Shown piece by piece: positions 37,763 to 45,885 of a stretch of 64,000 bases of DNA (positions are counted from its first letter, which is position 1; every line of letters starts with the position of its first letter). A program made the translations under genes and the position numbers. The stretch comes from Kocuria varians (GTDB lineage: Bacteria; Actinomycetota; Actinomycetes; Actinomycetales; Micrococcaceae), in the NCBI RefSeq assembly GCF_006539885.1, contig NZ_BJNW01000004.1, forward strand, positions 1 to 64,000. Direction: 5' to 3'. The notes under the pieces are model-generated. The model had not been told where the DNA came from. It saw nothing but the letters and a program-made list of their open reading frames with translations, and did no database searches.

Positions 37763-38287
37763 TCAGGAGCGGATCTGGTCCGCTCCGTGGTTGATCGCGC
37801 GGGCCAGCTCGTCCGGGTGCCGCGTGGCGGTCAGCCAGTAGGGGGTGGGGTCCACCGGGTCCACGATGCTGATCCGGCACAGGTCCGGGATCGAGACCCG
37901 GAAGTTCATGAACGCGCGCCCGTCAAGGCCCGGGCCGCGTGCGGTGCGGGCGGCGTCGCCGCGCAGAGCCTCCGCCCCGCCCACGTAGCGGCGCTCGATG
38001 TAGGCGCGTCCCACGCGCAGGTCCTCGTCCGTGAGCACGATGGTGGGCGTGCCCAGCTGCACGACCACCGCGATCACCACCACGAGCACGAGCCCCACGA
38101 CCACACCCATCGCAATGCTGATGGGAGCCAGTGCCACGAAACCTGCCCCGCCCACGAACAGCACGATGAGCCACACCCACCACGCCACGGACAGCCGCTC
38201 CTGGTAGCGGACCTGGGATGCCTCCGCGGGGGAGGCGTGCTGCGAGGAGGGCTCCGGGGTCTCCGGGGCGGTGTGCTGGGAACTCAT
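37763..38287 (-). CDS. DUF3093 membrane protein
   Basis: This 174-residue protein has a polar N-terminus and two adjacent transmembrane helices (about 37-80: AWWVWLIVLFVGGAGFVAL and MGVVVGLVLVVVIAVVV). A cytosolic PH-like domain ends with DPTPYWLTATRHPDELARAI. It fits DUF3093, of unknown function. It is divergent from dut with about 145 nt between, an order conserved in actinobacteria. ATG 38287 was chosen because it immediately precedes the polar leader and follows AAGGTGG. Confidence 0.85.
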   Translation of the reverse strand: MSSQHTAPETPEPSSQHASPAEASQVRYQERLSVAWWVWLIVLFVGGAGFVALAPISIAMGVVVGLVLVVVIAVVVQLGTPTIVLTDEDLRVGRAYIERRYVGGAEALRGDAARTARGPGLDGRAFMNFRVSIPDLCRISIVDPVDPTPYWLTATRHPDELARAINHGADQIRS

Positions 38288-38432
38288 GGCACCACCTTGG
38301 CACACTCCGGCTGGGGATTGCCTGCCGCGTGCCGGACCCCGGTGCGCTCGGAGCGGTGGCGGTGGGCCGGGGCCTGGGCGGCCGTGCGGACCTCGGCGCC
38401 GTCCCGGGGCGGGCGCGTTAGAGTGGAGGACT

Positions 38433-38894
38433 GTGACTGACGTGAGGGAACCCGCCACCGTGGCCGTGCCGCTGCAGCTGCTGGACGCCGAGCTGCCCGC
38501 CCCCGCCTACGCCCGCGCGGGCGACGCTGGAGCGGACCTGCGCGCCCGGCACGAGGTCCATCTGGCTCCCGGTGAGCGCGCGCTCGTGGACACCGGTGTG
38601 GCCGTGGCCGTGCCCGAGGGGCACGTGGGGCTCGTGCACCCCCGCTCGGGGCTGGCCGCCAAGCACGGCATCACCGTGCTCAACGCCCCGGGGACCGTGG
38701 ACAGCGGCTACCGCGGCGAGCTCAAGGTGTGCCTGCTGAACACGGACGCGCGCGAGGCCTACACCGTGCAGCGCGGTGAGCGGATCGCGCAGCTCGTGGT
38801 CCAGGAGGTGGTCACCGCCCGCTTCGAGACCGTGGCTGAGCTGCCGCCGAGCGAGCGCGGCGACCGCGGGTTCGGCTCCTCCGGGACGCACTGA
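38433..38894 (+). CDS. dut: dUTP diphosphatase
   Basis: This 153-residue trimeric dUTPase hydrolyses dUTP to dUMP, keeping uracil out of DNA. Its five motifs are visible: AGDAGADLRA (1), HPRSGLAAKHG (2-3 start), LNAPGTVDSGYRGELKV (3), RGERIAQLVV (4), and the C-terminal RGDRGFGSSG (5). Length is standard. The GTG start has GGAGG 4-5 nt upstream, and a TAGAGT box ends 8 nt before it. Confidence 0.96.
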   Translation: MTDVREPATVAVPLQLLDAELPAPAYARAGDAGADLRARHEVHLAPGERALVDTGVAVAVPEGHVGLVHPRSGLAAKHGITVLNAPGTVDSGYRGELKVCLLNTDAREAYTVQRGERIAQLVVQEVVTARFETVAELPPSERGDRGFGSSGTH

Positions 38895-39023
38895 TTCCTC
38901 CGCGGTGGGCGGAGCCGGTCGGGACGCGCCGGACCCCCGCGCCGGACCCCCGCCCGCCGAGACGCACCGGTACCCCTCTCGACCTTCCCCAGACGATTTC
39001 CAGACGACACCTTCCGGGAGCCA

Positions 39024-39800
39024 ATGATGTTCGGACGCAAGAAACGCAACCGCGCGGACGCGGAGGAGACCACCGGGGCCGCGGCACAGCCCGACGGCAC
39101 GGCGGGAGAGCGGGACGCCGCCGCGGCGTCGGCCGAGGACCGCGAGAACCACCGCGCGCGCGGGCCGTGGGACGAGAGCGAGCTGCCCGGTGAGCGCGGC
39201 GAGTACCTGGACCTCGGGGCGCTGCTCGTCAAGCCGGTGGCCGGCGTGAGCGTGCGTCTGGAGGTGGACCAGCAGACGCAGGAGCCGCGCGCGGTGAACC
39301 TGGACTTCCAGGACGGTTCCGTGCAGCTGCAGGCCTTCAGCGCCCCCAAGTCCAGCGGTCTGTGGGACGAGGTGCGCGCCGAGCTGATCGCCGGTCTGCG
39401 CAACGACAACGGGGACCCGAGCGTCTCCCGCGGCTCCTTCGGCCTGCAGGTGGACGCCAGGTTCCCCGCGACCACGCAGGACGGTCGGCCGGGCTACCGG
39501 CTGGCCCGCTTCGTGGGCATCGACGGCCCGCGCTGGTTCCTGCGCGCCGTCTACACGGGCGGCGGGGCGCTGCCCGGGCCCACCGCGGAGGTGCTCGACG
39601 ACGCCGTCCGGGCGCTCGTCGTCGTCCGCGGCCAGGATCCCCATCCGCCCCGCGACCTGCTGACGCTCAGCGTGCCCGAGAACGCCACCGTGCGCCGCGT
39701 GGACGAGAACGGTGCGGAGCCGGAGTCCGCTCCCGCCGCGGACGACGCCCCCGCCGTGCAGCCGCCGCGCCGCGGCCCCGAGATCACCGAGATCGGCTAG
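39024..39800 (+). CDS. DUF3710 protein
   Basis: This 258-residue protein has a basic then Ala/Glu-rich N-terminus (1-45). The conserved DUF3710 body follows with DLGALLVKPVAGVSVRLEVD, RPGYRLARFVGIDGPRWFLR and VRALVVVRGQDPHPPRDLL. Function is unknown. It forms a tight operon with the OB-fold and DUF3159 genes: the next start overlaps its TAG stop by one base. Two ATGs are adjacent; GGGAG before the first supports 39024. Confidence 0.87.
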   Translation: MMFGRKKRNRADAEETTGAAAQPDGTAGERDAAAASAEDRENHRARGPWDESELPGERGEYLDLGALLVKPVAGVSVRLEVDQQTQEPRAVNLDFQDGSVQLQAFSAPKSSGLWDEVRAELIAGLRNDNGDPSVSRGSFGLQVDARFPATTQDGRPGYRLARFVGIDGPRWFLRAVYTGGGALPGPTAEVLDDAVRALVVVRGQDPHPPRDLLTLSVPENATVRRVDENGAEPESAPAADDAPAVQPPRRGPEITEIG

Positions 39801-40171
39801 TGGCGCCCCCGAACAACCCGCTGACCGGGTCGATCGACGTCCTGGGCGAGCCCGGGGCGGTCGCCGCTGACCTCGATCCCGCGCACCGCGAACGGCACCG
39901 CCGCCGGGCGGTCGTCGAGGGCGTCGTCGTGGAGGTCACGATCACTCCCGTGACGCAGTGCCCGCACTTCCGCGCGCTGCTGAAGGTGCCGCGCGTGGAT
40001 TCGGCCGTGCCGTGCTCCCTGGAGCTGCTGTGGAACGGCCAGCGCACGGTGCCGGGCGTGATTGCCGGCACCAAGCTGCGCTGCCTGGGCGTGGTGTCCT
40101 TCCCGGACGGGATCCCCACCATGTACAACCCGCGCTACGAGATCATCACGCCCAAGAAGGTGCAGCGGTGA
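39800..40171 (+). CDS. OB-fold nucleic-acid-binding protein
   Basis: This 123-residue protein carries an OB-fold-type stretch, VVEGVVVEVTITPVTQCPHFRALLKV and IAGTKLRCLGVVSF, ending in TMYNPRYEIITPKKVQR. Such proteins follow DUF3710 genes in many actinobacteria and are annotated as OB-fold DNA-binding; the ligand is not proven. The GTG start (39800) shares its first base with the previous stop, and its own end overlaps DUF3159 by 4 nt, so translation is coupled on both sides. Confidence 0.82.
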   Translation: MAPPNNPLTGSIDVLGEPGAVAADLDPAHRERHRRRAVVEGVVVEVTITPVTQCPHFRALLKVPRVDSAVPCSLELLWNGQRTVPGVIAGTKLRCLGVVSFPDGIPTMYNPRYEIITPKKVQR

Positions 40172-40869
40172 GCGCGCCGGGCACGCCGGTGCCCGGGGAC
40201 GGCCGCGAGTCCGCCGCGGACCGCACCGCCGGGGACCTCGCGCGCCGCTCCGGGCTGCGCCGGGACGAGACCGGGCGCCTGGACGTGCTCTCCGCCGTGG
40301 GCGGGTGGCGCGGGGTCCTCGAGTCCGTGCTGCCGGGACTCGTCTACCTGGTGTGCGTGGTCCTCACGGGCCGGCTGGGACCGGCCCTGACGGCCTCCCT
40401 GGCCGTGGCCGCCATTTTCACCCTGGTGCGGCTGCTCCAGCGTCAGAGCGTGACGCAGGCGGTGTCCGGGCTGGTGGGCGTGGGCATCTGCGCACTGTTC
40501 GCCCGGGCGGGCGGGGACGCGCTGGACTACTACGTGCCGGGACTGCTCACCAACGCCGTGTGGCTCGTGGGGCTGACCGTCTCCGCACTCGTGGGCTGGC
40601 CGCTGCTGGGCGTGCTCTACGGCTACGTGCGCGGCGAGGGCACCGACTGGCGCCGGGACCCCGTGCGGCGTGGTGCCTACCAGCGCGTCAATGCCGTGCT
40701 GCTCGCCATGTTCGCGGCGCGACTGGTCGTCCAGGTGCCGCTCTACCTCGCCGGGGACGTGGCCGCCCTGGGGATCACACGGCTGGTGATGGGGGCTCCG
40801 CTGTACGCCGCAGTGCTGTGGCTGGCATGGCTGTGGAGCCGCCCTCGCCCCGCGCCGCCTGCAGGTTGA
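40168..40869 (+). CDS. DUF3159 membrane protein
   Basis: This 233-residue protein has a polar N-terminus (1-45), then five or so transmembrane helices with LPGLVYLVCVVLTGRLGPAL and a cytosolic loop YGYVRGEGTDWRRDP typical of DUF3159. It looks like a small transporter-like or intracellular-septation-A-like membrane protein; function is unknown. The GTG overlaps the OB-fold stop (GTGA). Its last 95 nt overlap the end of the convergent trkA gene on the other strand. Confidence 0.83.
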   Translation: MSAPGTPVPGDGRESAADRTAGDLARRSGLRRDETGRLDVLSAVGGWRGVLESVLPGLVYLVCVVLTGRLGPALTASLAVAAIFTLVRLLQRQSVTQAVSGLVGVGICALFARAGGDALDYYVPGLLTNAVWLVGLTVSALVGWPLLGVLYGYVRGEGTDWRRDPVRRGAYQRVNAVLLAMFAARLVVQVPLYLAGDVAALGITRLVMGAPLYAAVLWLAWLWSRPRPAPPAG

Positions 40870-41533
40870 CGTCCCGGGCCGTGGTGAACATGGCCCGCAG
40901 CTGCTCCTCGCCCTCCGCGGTGGTGATGAAGAACAGCTCGTCACCGCCCTCCATGACGTCGTCCCCGGACGGGGCGATCGGCACGCCGTCCCGCAGGATG
41001 GCCACGAGCGCGACGTCCGGCGGCCACGGCACCTGGGTCACGGTGCTCGCGACCACGGGGTGCTCGCGGGGCACCGTGTAGGCGGACAGCGTGGCCGTGC
41101 CGGTCTGGAAGCTCAGCAGCCGCACGACGTCGCCCACCTCCACCGCCTCCTCCACGAGCGCCGTCATCAGCCGCGGGGTGGAGACGGCGACGTCCACGCC
41201 CCAGGCGTCGTCGAAGAGCCACTCGTTCTTGGGGTTGTTGACACGCCCCACGGTGCGCGGCACCCCGAACTCGCTGCGGGCGAGCAGCGAGACCACGAGG
41301 TTCGCCTTGTCGTCGCCGGTCGCGGCCACGACGACGTCGGCCTCCTCCGCCCGCGCGCGCTGCAGGACGTCCAGGTCGCACGCGTCCCCGACCACCCACT
41401 GCGCCCCGCGCAGGTTCGAGCGCCCGATCACCTCGGAGGTCGCGTCCACGACCACTACGTCGTGACCGTGCGAGAGCAGCTCCCGGGCGATCGAGGACCC
41501 CACGGAGCCTCCGCCCACGATGACCACGTGCAT
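40775..41533 (-). CDS. TrkA-type RCK potassium regulator, distal copy
   Basis: This 252-residue cytosolic protein has a Rossmann RCK_N domain (VIVGGGSVGSSIARELLSHGHDVVVVD, i.e. GxGxxG plus the acidic strand end) and an RCK_C domain from about residue 140. It gates potassium transport by binding NAD(H)/ATP or c-di-AMP. Its start overlaps the stop of the first copy by one base (TGATG), so the two are co-translated and probably form a hetero-oligomer, as CeoB/CeoC of mycobacteria do. The last 30 residues are a low-complexity tail in the region that overlaps DUF3159 by 95 nt. Confidence 0.9.
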   Translation of the reverse strand: MHVVIVGGGSVGSSIARELLSHGHDVVVVDATSEVIGRSNLRGAQWVVGDACDLDVLQRARAEEADVVVAATGDDKANLVVSLLARSEFGVPRTVGRVNNPKNEWLFDDAWGVDVAVSTPRLMTALVEEAVEVGDVVRLLSFQTGTATLSAYTVPREHPVVASTVTQVPWPPDVALVAILRDGVPIAPSGDDVMEGGDELFFITTAEGEEQLRAMFTTARDVNLQAARGEGGSTAMPATALRRTAEPPSPAV

Positions 41534-42252
41534 CAGCGCCGCCCCCGTGACTGCTCGGTGGCGGCCAGGGCCACGGCCTCCATGACCTCGTCCGACGGCG
41601 GGCGCGAGAGCACCCGCGCCACCTGTTCGACGTCCTCGACGCGCATCATGGCGTGCACGATGTCCCCCTGCTGGTAGCTCGTGTCGCTCGCGGGCAGGAT
41701 GCCCTCCCCGAAGCGGGTGATGAAGGCGATCCGCACCCCGGCGGCCTCCTCGATGCGGTCCAGGTGCAGCCCCGACCAGGACTCGTCCAGGGGCAGCTCA
41801 CCGAGCTGCAGACGGCCCGAGGCCTCCCGGAAGTCCCCGGTGATCGCGTGCTCCGGCAGGATCCGTCGCAGCACCTGGTCCGCGCTCCAGCGCACGGACG
41901 CCACGGTGGGGATGCCCATCCGCTGGTAGAACTCGGCGCGCGTGGGGTCGTAGATGCGGGCCACGACGTGCTTGACCTTGAACGTCTCGCGCGCCACGCG
42001 GGCGGCGATGATGTTGGAGTTGTCCCCGCTGGAGACCGCCGCGAAGGCGTACGCGTCCGTGATCCCGGCGCGGCGCAGCACGTCCCGGTCGAAGCCGTGC
42101 CCGGTGACCTTCTTGCCCGCGAACGTGGGGCGCAGCTTCCGGAACGAGCGGTCGTCCTGGTCGATCACCGCCACGGTGTGTCCTGAGTCCTCGAGGGCGT
42201 GCGCGAGAGTGATTCCCACCCGGCCCACGCCCATGATCACGAAATGCGCCAT
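41533..42252 (-). CDS. TrkA-type RCK potassium regulator, proximal copy
   Basis: This 239-residue RCK protein has FVIMGVGRVGITLAHALEDSGHTVAVID as the dinucleotide-binding fold and an RCK_C domain from about residue 135. It is promoter-proximal in a two-gene operon, divergent by only 64 nt from a KimA-like permease. A TATGCT box ends 7 nt before the ATG with no ribosome site, so it is probably leaderless. No TrkH/KtrB-type channel gene is seen in the window. Confidence 0.92.
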   Translation of the reverse strand: MAHFVIMGVGRVGITLAHALEDSGHTVAVIDQDDRSFRKLRPTFAGKKVTGHGFDRDVLRRAGITDAYAFAAVSSGDNSNIIAARVARETFKVKHVVARIYDPTRAEFYQRMGIPTVASVRWSADQVLRRILPEHAITGDFREASGRLQLGELPLDESWSGLHLDRIEEAAGVRIAFITRFGEGILPASDTSYQQGDIVHAMMRVEDVEQVARVLSRPPSDEVMEAVALAATEQSRGRR

Positions 42253-42316
42253 GGGGCACAGCATAGGACGCCGCGCCGCGGGACAAGGCCCCGCCGAGGG
42301 ACTAGCGTGTTCCCTC
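42253..42316. promoter_or_regulatory. Compact divergent promoter of the potassium genes
   Basis: TATGCT (minus, 42260-42265) and TAGCGT (plus, 42303-42308) end 7 and 8 nt from their start codons. The 64-nt gap leaves little room for operators, so the two directions may be regulated together. No ydaO-type c-di-AMP riboswitch fits in this space. Confidence 0.45.
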
Positions 42317-44290
42317 GTGTATGTGTCCCAGATGCTCCGCCGCGCGCTGGTGGGCAAGCCGATCCACAACGAGCGCGCCGCGGGCACCGTGCTCTCCAAG
42401 GGAACGGCCCTGCCCGTCTTCGCCTCCGATGCGCTGTCCTCCGTGGCCTACGCACCGGACGAGATCGTCCTGACGCTCGCGCTCGCGGGAAGTGCCGCGA
42501 TCGCCGTGTCCCCGTGGGTCGGGCTCGTGGTGCTGGTCGTGCTCGCGGTCATCATCACGGCGTACCGCCAGAACGTCCAGGCGTACCCGTCCGGCGGAGC
42601 GGACTTCGAGATCGCGTCCAAGAACCTGGGGCGTCCCGCCGGTGCCGCCGTGGGTGCGGCGCTGATGGTGGACTACACGCTCGTGGTCGCCGTGTCGATG
42701 GCTGCGGCCGCCCAGTACCTCGCCGCGGCCGTGCCGTGGCTCGTGGGACGCCAGACCTACGTGGCCGTCGCGGGCATCGCGCTCGTGGGTCTGCTGAACC
42801 TGCGCGGCCTGAAGTTCATGGGCCGTGCCTCCTCCGTGCCCACGTACGCGTTCGTGGCCGTGGTGCTCGTGCTGGTCGTCACCGGGATCGTGCAGGACGT
42901 CACGGGCACCCTCGACGCCGCGCCGTCGGCAGGCTACGACGTGCTGCCCACCACCGGGACCGACGCCGGGCTCACGGGGCTGGCCGGCGCGATGCTCGTG
43001 CTGCGCGCGTTCTCCTCCGGCGCCGTCGCCGTGACCGGCGTGGAGACGATCACCCACTCCGTGCCCTACTTCCGCAAGCCCAAGGCGCTGAACGCGGCCC
43101 GGACCCTTGCGGTGCTGGGGGCGCTGTCCGCGGCCCTGCTGCTCGGCGTCATGTACCTCACGTGGCGCACCGGTGCGGTGGTGGTGATGGACCCGGCCCG
43201 CCAGCTGCTGATCCACGGCCACGCCCCGGGCCGCGACTTCTACCAGGTGCCGATCCTCGGCCAGATCGCGCAGGCGGTCACTGGCGCCGACTCCGTGGGC
43301 TTCGCCGTGCTCGTGGTCGTGACCGTGGGCGTGCTGTTCATGGCCGCCAACACCGCCTACTCGGGCTTCCCCGTGCTGGCCTCGCGGCTGGCGTCCTCCG
43401 GGCTGCTGCCCCGCCAGTTGCAGAGCCGCGGGGACCGCTTCGCCTTCACCAACGGCATCATCCTGCTCTCGGTGGTGGCCGCGGCGTTCACCGTGGTCTT
43501 CCACGCGAACGTCAACGGGCTGATCCAGCTCTACGTGGTGGGCGCGTTCTTCGCGTTCACGCTCACCCAGGCCGGAATGGTGCGGCACTGGTTGCGCGGG
43601 CGCCGGCTGCACACCGTGAAAGCCACGCAGCGGGAGTTCGTGCTGCGCCTCGCCGTGGCCGTGGTGGCGCTCATGGCGTGCGCCGCGGTGTTCGTCGTCG
43701 TGCTCGTGACCAAGTTCGTGCAGGGGGCGTGGCTCACCATCGTGGCCATTGCCCTCACCACCGTGTTCATGCGCGCGATCGCCCACCACTACCGTGCCGT
43801 GGACGCCGAGCTGGAGGTGCGCCCGGACACCCCGATCCGCGCACTGCCCTCGCGCGTGCACTCGATCATCGTGGTCACCTCCGTGCGCAAGCCCGTGGTG
43901 CGTGCCCTGAGCTACGCCCGGGCGTCCCGGCCCTCCACGCTGGAGGCCGTGGTGGTGGACACGGACCGCTCCCGCACGGAGCAGATCGCGCGGCAGTGGG
44001 AGGAGCTCGAGATCCCGGTGTCGCTCACGGTGCTGGCCTCCCCCTACCGCGACACCGTGGGCCCCGTGATCAAGCACATCCGCGGCATCCGCCGCAAGTC
44101 CCCGCGCGACCTCGTGATCGTCTACCTGCCCGAGTACGTGGTGGGCCGCGGATGGGAGCGCTTCCTGCACAACCAGGCCATCCGCCCGCTGCGGACGCGC
44201 CTGCACTACGAACGCGGAGTCATGATCGCCTCCGTGCCTTGGCACCTGGAATCAGTGCGCGAACGCCAACTCACGGAGAACAGCAGATGA
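42317..44290 (+). CDS. KimA-like APC-superfamily permease, likely K+ transporter
   Basis: This 657-residue protein has about 12 helices and a cytosolic C-terminal domain (about 490-657). Its signature stretches are ALPVFASDALSSVAYAPDEI, QAYPSGGADFEIASKNLG, AFSSGAVAVTGVETI and NTAYSGFPVLASRLA. These line up from memory with B. subtilis KimA (YdaO), a high-affinity proton-coupled K+ importer inhibited by c-di-AMP. Many annotations simply say APC or amino-acid permease, and an amino-acid substrate cannot be excluded. Location next to two RCK genes supports potassium. GTG 42317 was taken as start; GTG 42323 and ATG 42329 are alternatives. Its stop overlaps the next gene (ATGA). Confidence 0.8.
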   Translation: MYVSQMLRRALVGKPIHNERAAGTVLSKGTALPVFASDALSSVAYAPDEIVLTLALAGSAAIAVSPWVGLVVLVVLAVIITAYRQNVQAYPSGGADFEIASKNLGRPAGAAVGAALMVDYTLVVAVSMAAAAQYLAAAVPWLVGRQTYVAVAGIALVGLLNLRGLKFMGRASSVPTYAFVAVVLVLVVTGIVQDVTGTLDAAPSAGYDVLPTTGTDAGLTGLAGAMLVLRAFSSGAVAVTGVETITHSVPYFRKPKALNAARTLAVLGALSAALLLGVMYLTWRTGAVVVMDPARQLLIHGHAPGRDFYQVPILGQIAQAVTGADSVGFAVLVVVTVGVLFMAANTAYSGFPVLASRLASSGLLPRQLQSRGDRFAFTNGIILLSVVAAAFTVVFHANVNGLIQLYVVGAFFAFTLTQAGMVRHWLRGRRLHTVKATQREFVLRLAVAVVALMACAAVFVVVLVTKFVQGAWLTIVAIALTTVFMRAIAHHYRAVDAELEVRPDTPIRALPSRVHSIIVVTSVRKPVVRALSYARASRPSTLEAVVVDTDRSRTEQIARQWEELEIPVSLTVLASPYRDTVGPVIKHIRGIRRKSPRDLVIVYLPEYVVGRGWERFLHNQAIRPLRTRLHYERGVMIASVPWHLESVRERQLTENSR

Positions 44291-45711
44291 CCGACGCTCC
44301 CGAACCCCTCGTGCTGCGCCTCGGCGCGCCCGCCCACGGCGGACACGTGGTCGCCCGCACGGACGAGGGCCGGGTGGTCTTCGTGCGCCACGGCCTGCCC
44401 GGCGAGCTCGTGCGGGTGCGGCTGAGCGACCACGAGCCGGACGCCTCCTTCTGGCGCGGCGACGCGGTGGAGGTGCTGGAAGCGGCCTCCGGGCGCCGCG
44501 CGGAGCACGTGTGGCCCGAGGCCGACGCCGTCCTGGCCGCCGCCGCGGGCCGCGCGCCCCTGGGCGGGGCGGAGTTCGGCCACGCGGAGCTCGAGACGCA
44601 GCGCGGCATGAAGACCGCGGTGGTGGCGGAGCAGCTCTCCCACTTGGCGGGCGTCGAGTGGGACGGCGCGGTGCGACCCGTCGCGGGGGAGACCCCGGAC
44701 GGCACCGGCTGGCGCACGCGGCTGCACCTGGACGTGGGCGCGGACGGCACCGCGGGCATGTACCCGCACCGCTCGGGTGAGCTGAGCACGCTCGGGGACA
44801 TGCCCCTGGCCACGGACGCCATCCGTGCGCTGGCCCCGTGGTCGCGGCGCTACCGGGGCGCTGAGCGCGTGGACGTTGCCGCCCCGGAGGGCGGCACACC
44901 GCTCGTGCACGTGAACGTGCGTCCGGACGCCTCCGACGACGACGTCGCGGCCCTGCGGGCGGAACTCACGGAGTGGGGTGCGGAGCACGGCCTGGGCGTC
45001 ACCGCGCACATCCCGGGCCGTCGGGAAACGCAGGTGTGGACCGGCGCCGGGGAGCTGCGCGAGACCCTCGCGCTGCCCGGACAGGACGAGTTTTCGTGGC
45101 GCGTGAGCCCCACCGGCTTCTGGCAGGTCCACCGGCGGGCCCCGGAGACCCTCGTGTCCGCAGTGCTCGACGCCGCGCAGTTCGCCCCCGGCGACGCCGT
45201 GTGGGACCTCTACAGCGGCGCCGGTCTGTTCACCGCCGTGGCGGCGCGGGCCGTGGGGGAGAAGGGCAGCGTGCTCGCCGTCGAGGGTTCCCCGGTGACC
45301 TCCGCCGACGCCGCCCACAACCTCGCGGACGCGCCACACGTGCGCACCGTGCGCGGCGACGTCGCCCGAGTGCTGACCGGACGCGCACCCCGCGGGGGGC
45401 AGCGCCGCGGACGCTCGCGGGCGGCGGCGTCGTCCCGGGCGCGCAACGGCCAGTGGGGACCGCGCCCCGGGCGCCCGGACGTCGTGGTGCTCGACCCGCC
45501 GCGGGCGGGGGCAGCCAAGGACGTCCTGGGGGCCGTGGACCACGCGGACCCGCGGCGCATCGTCTACGTCGCGTGCGACCCGGCGGCGCTGGGCCGCGAC
45601 CTCGGCAGGCTGCGCCGCCGCGGCTGGCGCGTGGACGGCGTGGAGGCCTTCGACCTCTACCCCAACACCCACCACGTGGAGGCCGTCGCTGCCCTGAGCC
45701 GCGACAGGTGA
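44287..45711 (+). CDS. TrmA/RlmD-family RNA 5-methyluridine methyltransferase
   Basis: This 474-residue enzyme has an N-terminal TRAM-like beta domain (GAPAHGGHVVARTDEGRVVFV, GELVRVRL), then the SAM fold (DLYSGAGLFTAV), DPPRAGA, and the catalytic Cys in VYVACDPAALGRDL. It adds a methyl group to a uridine in tRNA or rRNA; the target is unknown. The usual 4Fe-4S cysteines near the N-terminus are absent. An Arg-rich insert (about 368-395) interrupts the catalytic domain. It overlaps the permease gene by 4 nt, a pairing common in actinobacteria. Confidence 0.88.
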   Translation: MTDAPEPLVLRLGAPAHGGHVVARTDEGRVVFVRHGLPGELVRVRLSDHEPDASFWRGDAVEVLEAASGRRAEHVWPEADAVLAAAAGRAPLGGAEFGHAELETQRGMKTAVVAEQLSHLAGVEWDGAVRPVAGETPDGTGWRTRLHLDVGADGTAGMYPHRSGELSTLGDMPLATDAIRALAPWSRRYRGAERVDVAAPEGGTPLVHVNVRPDASDDDVAALRAELTEWGAEHGLGVTAHIPGRRETQVWTGAGELRETLALPGQDEFSWRVSPTGFWQVHRRAPETLVSAVLDAAQFAPGDAVWDLYSGAGLFTAVAARAVGEKGSVLAVEGSPVTSADAAHNLADAPHVRTVRGDVARVLTGRAPRGGQRRGRSRAAASSRARNGQWGPRPGRPDVVVLDPPRAGAAKDVLGAVDHADPRRIVYVACDPAALGRDLGRLRRRGWRVDGVEAFDLYPNTHHVEAVAALSRDR

Positions 45712-45793
45712 CTCGCCGGTAGCACCGGGCCGTTCCGCGCCGTGCACCGGTCGTGGCGCGGTCACCGTGGGCGAAGCGGGGCGTGGCACGGGC

Positions 45794-45799
45794 TACACT
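45794..45799 (+). promoter_or_regulatory. Candidate -10 box of acnA
   Basis: TACACT, 87 nt before the ATG. No matching -35 was found. The leader would be about 80 nt. Confidence 0.4.
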
Positions 45800-45885
45800 G
45801 GCAGGGACCGTTCCACGCGCGCGGGACACTGCGGTGTGCCGTGGGTATCGAACGAAACCGACGGTGGCGAGAGGAGTCCCACACC

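Noticed and set aside
38927-38952. Two tandem 13-nt copies of CGCCGGACCCCCG between dut and DUF3710
   Set aside because: Only two copies in very GC-rich DNA; likely chance or slippage, no structure around it.
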